Source: HXMU1420-2 sp017643305
GTDB lineage: Bacteria > Pseudomonadota > Alphaproteobacteria > Rhodobacterales > Rhodobacteraceae
DNA length: 64,000 nt
Assembly: GCA_965217135.1 (NCBI GenBank)
Contig: OZ244249.1
Coordinates: forward strand, 1,922,001 to 1,986,000
Direction: 5' to 3'
Of the stretch, positions 59,875-64,000 are shown piece after piece. Position 1 is the first letter of the stretch; each line of letters opens with the position of its first letter. Under the pieces are notes generated by a model. The model was not told the origin of the DNA and made no database searches. It worked only from the letters and a program-made list of their open reading frames with translations. The position numbers and the translations under genes were made by a program.

Positions 59875-62061
59875 TCAGGTGGGCGATTGCTCCGCTAAAG
59901 CCACCTCCGACGCTGCGGCTCGAATTTGGTCTTGGCGCTCGGCCGGTGTCGCATCTTCGTTTACGCGCACGGTAACCTCGCGGTTGGCAAACCGAATGCC
60001 GGCTTCTTCAAACGCTGCGCGAATGCGATGCAGCAATTCGCGGCGGATGGTGAACTGTTTGCCGGGAATTGCCTTGAATTTCACACGAAGGATCATCGCG
60101 CTGTCTTCCATCTGAATAACACCCTGCGACTTTGGCGGTTCTAGCAGCCCCTCGCCGATCAAAGCATCATCCATGCATTCGGCCCCGATCTTTTTGATGA
60201 TCTTTTTCACCTTTTGAGGGTCGGTATCAAAGGTCAGGCGTAAGGGCAGCTTCATAATGACCCAGTCGCGCGAATAATTGGTGAGTGCTGCAATGTCTCC
60301 AAACGGTATTGTATGCACGGCGCCCAGATGGTGGCGCAATTGCAGGCTGCGTACGGAAATCCCTTCCACTGTGCCTTTGACCGATCCCAGGTCAAGGTAT
60401 TCGCCGCGCCGGAAGGCATCATCAATCAGGAAGAACACGCCCGACACCACATCTTTGACAAGCGTTTGCGCGCCAAATCCGATGGCCAGACCGATAACAC
60501 CTGCGCCGGCGATAAGCGGCCCAACATTGACCCCCAAACTTGAGAGCGCAGAGAAAAGGCAAGTGATACCAATAATCACAAGAGCTGTGGACCGCAGCAA
60601 AGGCAACAGCGTTGCCGTTCGGCTGGCGCCAAGGCCGCCTTCGGCATCCCCGCTATCTTCATCAGTGGACTGCGGTGATTCTGCCGCCACGCGGATATCA
60701 ATGATCGTACTGATGAAATCCCAAATCGCCCATCCGATGATGGCTGTTAAAAACATGTTAATGAAGGTTTGCAGGTTTCGCCCGGCCGTCCCGCTTGCGG
60801 CCAGGGTATCCGGGTCAAGCCCCCAAACCGACAGGATCATGACAACGCCAGCCGCAAAAACAAGCGAACGGGCGGCATTGCCAATGGCGGCTTTGATCGC
60901 CGCATTCTTGGGCTGCGCACGCAGGTAGTGCACAAGAATGCGATAGCCCAACCAGAGCCCCCAGAACTCAAGTGTTGTCAGGAAGATCTTGGTTGCCACC
61001 TCGTCCACATTTCCAAACGCCAAAGCGCCACCAGTGAATACAATCCAAGATGCGAGGAAGTTCACTGCCATGAGCACGCCCCAATTCTTGGTCAGCACAG
61101 CAATCAGCGAGCGATCCTCTGCAGGAGGCAGAAGCTCGGCAGTCGCACGATAGATCCAGAGCAATCCGCTCAGGGCTGATGTGATCCACAAAAGACCACA
61201 TATCAGGGTGAAGAGGTCAGGCGTGCCCAAAGGCGCGCCAAATTGCACCATGACACCGGATGTGATCGTCTCAAACATCCAAAGGCCTGAAAGACCGATC
61301 AGCACCCAATGAACACGACGGGTCGCTTCGTCGCTGATGGCAACAAGACGATAGATCGGCCAATCCCGCGGAAACATGAACTCCGCCAAAGATCGAACAA
61401 TCAAGACGACAGTGACAACAGCCACATAACTCGAGACGAAAAAGCGAATGTCGGGAAGGCCAAAAAACAGGTACAGCGTGGCCATTGCGGTCAGCGCGAA
61501 GGCGACCGAGCTTGAAAGCTCGATCACAAGGAAAAAAGCTGCGTCTAAGATTGTCGAGACTGTGCCGTAGGATCCCTTGCTCACGTTCCGTTCAGCGATT
61601 GTCATTTGATGCGCGCCAGCCCGCTTGCGCCAGAAATACCGCACGCATGCGCCCGAAAACAGGCTGATGAACAAGGCCAGAGCCGCCAAGCCAATGCCAC
61701 CAGCAGCACTAAGCCGCGCGAAAACGGCGCCAAAACCAGCGCCAAGTTCAGGTAGTTTGGTAAAAAGGATTGCGGCATTTGTTGTCAGGTTTTCGACGAT
61801 TTCGCGGCTGTTGGTTAGTAGACCTGCGCCTTGAGTTTCGTCTTCAACCTGGCGCGCTGCGAATTGTGTGATCAGTATGTCGCGCACCTGCTCGTCGCTC
61901 AGCCGCGCCAACATCGCCTCAAACTCAGCTTCGGTGAGGTCCGTTGCCAAATCCATCTCTACCGTTTGTGATTGGGCGGACGGGGCCCATAACACGACCC
62001 CGAACAGCAGCCCAAGAACCGAAACAAATCGAATGGCTCGAACGATCGAATACATACTCAT
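59875..62061 (-). CDS. MscS-family mechanosensitive channel, large type
   Basis: 728 residues. Signal peptide (about 1-31), a periplasmic stretch, about ten membrane helices (from 105 to 560) and the MscS pore helix GAGVIGLAIGFGAQTLVKDVVSG (about 545-567), followed by the beta domain with GEYLDLGSVKGTVEGISVRSLQLR and an alpha/beta tail. Extra helices before the pore resemble MscK/YbdG-like forms. Releases solutes on osmotic downshock. GGGGG ribosome site before ATG 62061. Confidence 0.92.
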   Translation of the reverse strand: MSMYSIVRAIRFVSVLGLLFGVVLWAPSAQSQTVEMDLATDLTEAEFEAMLARLSDEQVRDILITQFAARQVEDETQGAGLLTNSREIVENLTTNAAILFTKLPELGAGFGAVFARLSAAGGIGLAALALFISLFSGACVRYFWRKRAGAHQMTIAERNVSKGSYGTVSTILDAAFFLVIELSSSVAFALTAMATLYLFFGLPDIRFFVSSYVAVVTVVLIVRSLAEFMFPRDWPIYRLVAISDEATRRVHWVLIGLSGLWMFETITSGVMVQFGAPLGTPDLFTLICGLLWITSALSGLLWIYRATAELLPPAEDRSLIAVLTKNWGVLMAVNFLASWIVFTGGALAFGNVDEVATKIFLTTLEFWGLWLGYRILVHYLRAQPKNAAIKAAIGNAARSLVFAAGVVMILSVWGLDPDTLAASGTAGRNLQTFINMFLTAIIGWAIWDFISTIIDIRVAAESPQSTDEDSGDAEGGLGASRTATLLPLLRSTALVIIGITCLFSALSSLGVNVGPLIAGAGVIGLAIGFGAQTLVKDVVSGVFFLIDDAFRRGEYLDLGSVKGTVEGISVRSLQLRHHLGAVHTIPFGDIAALTNYSRDWVIMKLPLRLTFDTDPQKVKKIIKKIGAECMDDALIGEGLLEPPKSQGVIQMEDSAMILRVKFKAIPGKQFTIRRELLHRIRAAFEEAGIRFANREVTVRVNEDATPAERQDQIRAAASEVALAEQSPT

Positions 62062-62444
62062 TATCCCCCTAAGGGCGCACTAGCACTCAGAACAGCGCAG
62101 GTTCTCCTAGCAAGTATCCCAACCTGTATCACGAACCGAGGCAAGCGCATTCTTGGTAAACCATAGCGCGTCTTCCGCAACAAAACAGGACTGAGAGATT
62201 CAGCTAAAATTTTACACGATCACAGCTGCCCCAAACTGAGCCTTCGGAGCGTGCCGGTTTGTGTATCCCGCGTATTAAATTGCGTGCTTTGATCAATCAG
62301 AAAGCGGATGACGCCTATACCGGGGATGGAGGCTGTTGTTTTCGGCGCATGGTAGAATACGAAGACGAAGCGCAAAATTTGCTTATCGGTCAGCGCCCGT
62401 CATGAAACAGCAGAGGTTGATGCCGAAAAACCCAGCGCAAGCCC
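62062..62444. other. 383-bp gap without a recognised gene
   Basis: Upstream of the MscS gene and downstream of the VWA gene. GC is lower than in the flanking genes. It should contain the MscS promoter (AT-rich around 62200-62280), but no clear boxes, RNA or repeats could be assigned. Confidence 0.4.
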
Positions 62445-63629
62445 CTAGCGCGTCAATTCCTTCATCCCTTCTTCCAGCCCGCGCAAGGTCATCGGGACCA
62501 TGCGGTCTTCGAAGATTTCCTTCACCATCTGGATGGAATGGGTGTAGTCCCAGTATTTCTCAGGGATCGGGTTGATCCAGAGGTGTGAGGTCCATTGATC
62601 CTTGGCGCGTTGCAGCCAGACCTGGCCAGCTTCTTCGTTCCAGTGTTCGTTGGCCCCGCCGGGATAGGCGATTTCGTAGGGCGACATGGAGGCGTCGCCA
62701 ACAAAGATGCATTTGTAATCCGGCCCGTAGGTGCGCAGCACTTCATGTGTCGGTGTCTGTTCGGTCCAGCGGCGGCGGTTGTCGCGCCAGACGCCTTCGT
62801 ACAGGCAGTTGTGGAAATAGTAGTATTCGAGGTGCTTGAATTCCGATCGGGCGGCAGAAAACAGTTCTTCCACCACCTTGATATGCGGGTCCATGGAGCC
62901 GCCCACGTCGAGGAACATCACCACCTTCACCGCATTGTGGCGTTCGGGCCGTTCTTTGACGTCGAGATAGCCGTTTTCAGCGGTGGAGCGGATGGTGTGA
63001 TCCAGGTCCAGCTCCATATGTGCGCCTTCGCGGGCCCAGCGACGCAGGCGCTTCAGGGCGACCTTGATGTTGCGCGTGCCCAGTTCGACCGTGTCGTCGA
63101 GGTTCTTGAATTCGCGTTTGTCCCATACCTTGGTCGCGCGCTGGTGCCGACTTTCTTTTTGGCCGATGCGCACGCCTTCGGGGTTGTAGCCGTAGGCGCC
63201 GAAAGGCGACGTACCAGCAGTGCCGACCCACTTGGAGCCACCCTGGTGCCGGCCCTTTTGTTCTTCGAGCCGCTGTTTGAGCGTCTCCATCAGCTTTTCA
63301 AAGCCACCCAGGGCTTCGATCTCGGCCTTTTCTTCTTCGCTCAGATGCTTTTCAGCCATCTTGCGCAGCCAGTCTTCGGGCAGATCTATGGCGTCCAGCA
63401 CTTGGTCAAAGCTGATCTGTTCCAGCCCTTTGAAGGTGGCTGCAAACACCTGGTCGAACTTGTCGAGATTGCGTTCGTCTTTCACCATCGCGGTGCGGGC
63501 CAGATAGTAGAATGCTTCCACGTCGTATGTGGCGAGCCCCGCTTTCATACCTTCGAGGAATGTCAGGTATTCGCGCAGGCTGACGGGGATCGTGGCTTTG
63601 CGTAGGTTTTCGAAGAACGGCAGGAACAT
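62445..63629 (-). CDS. VWA domain protein, CoxE-like
   Basis: 394 residues. N-terminal helical part (about 1-210), with a Gly/Gln-rich linker (QKGRHQGGSKWVGTAGTSPFG), and C-terminal von Willebrand A-like domain starting VKVVMFLDVGGSMDP; the MIDAS motif DxSxS is altered to DVGGS. Such proteins (COG3552/3825) usually work with a MoxR AAA ATPase in chaperone-like metalloenzyme maturation; the MoxR gene is not in the window but could lie to the right. Four bases separate it from the small upstream gene. Confidence 0.88.
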   Translation of the reverse strand: MFLPFFENLRKATIPVSLREYLTFLEGMKAGLATYDVEAFYYLARTAMVKDERNLDKFDQVFAATFKGLEQISFDQVLDAIDLPEDWLRKMAEKHLSEEEKAEIEALGGFEKLMETLKQRLEEQKGRHQGGSKWVGTAGTSPFGAYGYNPEGVRIGQKESRHQRATKVWDKREFKNLDDTVELGTRNIKVALKRLRRWAREGAHMELDLDHTIRSTAENGYLDVKERPERHNAVKVVMFLDVGGSMDPHIKVVEELFSAARSEFKHLEYYYFHNCLYEGVWRDNRRRWTEQTPTHEVLRTYGPDYKCIFVGDASMSPYEIAYPGGANEHWNEEAGQVWLQRAKDQWTSHLWINPIPEKYWDYTHSIQMVKEIFEDRMVPMTLRGLEEGMKELTR

Positions 63630-63632
63630 GGC

Positions 63633-63803
63633 TTATCCGACAATGGAACGATGAATGACGACCGTCACGATAAGCCCGATCAGCGCGAAGGCAATCCCGG
63701 TTCCGGCAGCCCATTGCGCGATATCCATCCGTGTTCCGCCACGTTTTTTGGCCAAAAACCCACCCCAGAGGGCGCCGATTATGGCGCCGGCAATGATTAT
63801 CAT
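63633..63803 (-). CDS. Small membrane protein upstream of the VWA gene
   Basis: A 56-residue protein (MIIIAGAIIGALWGGFLAKK ... RSIVG) with two hydrophobic helices (about 2-17 and 35-51) joined by a basic-glycine loop KKRGGTRMD. The tight spacing to the VWA gene (3 bases) and clean start/stop support it as real. A GGCACC-type ribosome site is weak. Function unknown. Confidence 0.65.
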   Translation of the reverse strand: MIIIAGAIIGALWGGFLAKKRGGTRMDIAQWAAGTGIAFALIGLIVTVVIHRSIVG

Positions 63804-63819
63804 AGGTGCCCTTTACCCC

Positions 63820-64000
63820 TTATGTGCGGGGGCGCAACGCGGCGACTTCTTGCATTTTCGCACGCACGGCCCAGTCCGGACCAAACCCGTACCTTGCCCA
63901 GCCGAGGCTGTCGAGTCTGACGCTGCGCGCTTCGGCGTTGCGGCCCTGCAGTTCATAGGCTTCGGCCTGCAGCAGCATCAGCGTGGCCAGCAGCGCGGCA
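63820..64000 (-). CDS. C-terminal part of a helical protein cut by the window edge
   Basis: 60 codons are visible, ending TAA at 63822-63820. The piece (ALLATLMLLQAEAYELQGRN, GFGPDWAVRAKMQEVAALRP) is amphipathic and TPR-like. It lies 16 bases upstream of the small membrane protein gene and probably belongs to the same operon. Family not determined. Confidence 0.6.
   Translation of the reverse strand, partial: AALLATLMLLQAEAYELQGRNAEARSVRLDSLGWARYGFGPDWAVRAKMQEVAALRPRT

Noticed and set aside
62336..62575. Short rightward frame before the VWA gene
   Set aside because: Runs antisense into the VWA coding region and has no family features.

Overview
The window is ordinary chromosomal DNA of an alphaproteobacterium, most likely a Rhodobacteraceae (Roseobacter-group) species. 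The support is high GC, tightly overlapping operons (many ATGA or GTGA junctions), several families largely confined to Rhodobacterales (DUF6456, DUF6477, DUF2852 and DUF2849 proteins), a TRAP transporter, a BciA-type divinyl chlorophyllide reductase and three P450 genes. The genus cannot be fixed from the sequence alone.

Layout. 1-5.0 kb: an assimilatory sulfate reduction operon read leftward (cysG, DUF2849, cysI, cysH, DUF934), divergent from an Lrp/AsnC regulator, with three phased direct repeats in the shared control region. 5.2-9.7 kb: a P450 directly behind tpiA, the Fe-S assembly genes sufT and sufA, and an NfeD/SPFH membrane pair. 9.9-17.3 kb: a histidine kinase, a protease-RimK fusion, tgt, lon with a heat-shock-like promoter, and an HU protein with a basic tail. 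17.3-24.5 kb: tRNA-Val(CAC), LysR, a histidine phosphatase, tRNA-Val(UAC), bciA, pirin, tRNA-Asp, a TfoX-like gene and a second P450.

24.9-27.7 kb is an AT-rich island inserted at the 3' end of guaA. It is bounded by a duplicated guaA terminus (both copies read IEWE-stop) and by copies of a GTGTAAGTA motif. It carries a 58-residue protein resembling the H-NS oligomerisation domain, an unknown membrane protein and an IS3-family element whose orfB is broken by a 41-nt palindromic insertion. No integrase is present, so this looks like a small non-autonomous or decayed integrative element.

27.7-38.6 kb: guaA, an MttB-family methyltransferase, DUF6477/DUF6456 genes, lipA, an amidase, a DUF2189 membrane protein, and a Rieske oxygenase followed by a small gene, with an XRE regulator upstream. 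38.9-42.1 kb: an ilvB-parD-ilvN operon with an antitoxin-like gene between the two acetolactate synthase subunits, preceded by a classical attenuator (leader peptide rich in Leu, Val and Ile, then a terminator). 42.4-47.3 kb: a TakP-like TRAP transporter whose large permease has an unusual coiled-coil tail of about 330 residues.

47.5-59.3 kb: bpt, an RDD protein, two tandem DUF2852 genes preceded by two matching 21-bp dyads, a YbaK-family editing protein, glnE, a lipoprotein, an RlmI-like methyltransferase, a PIN protein, an M48 peptidase, and a P450/M24-fold pair. 59.4-64.0 kb: a decayed MarR gene that contains a piece of the neighbouring P450, an MscS-type channel, a CoxE-like VWA protein, a small membrane protein and a truncated gene at the right edge. 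No CRISPR array or rRNA gene was seen. The strongest leads are the guaA island, the ilv attenuator with the embedded ParD gene, the cysG/Lrp repeats, the DUF2852 dyads, and the MarR/P450 scar.
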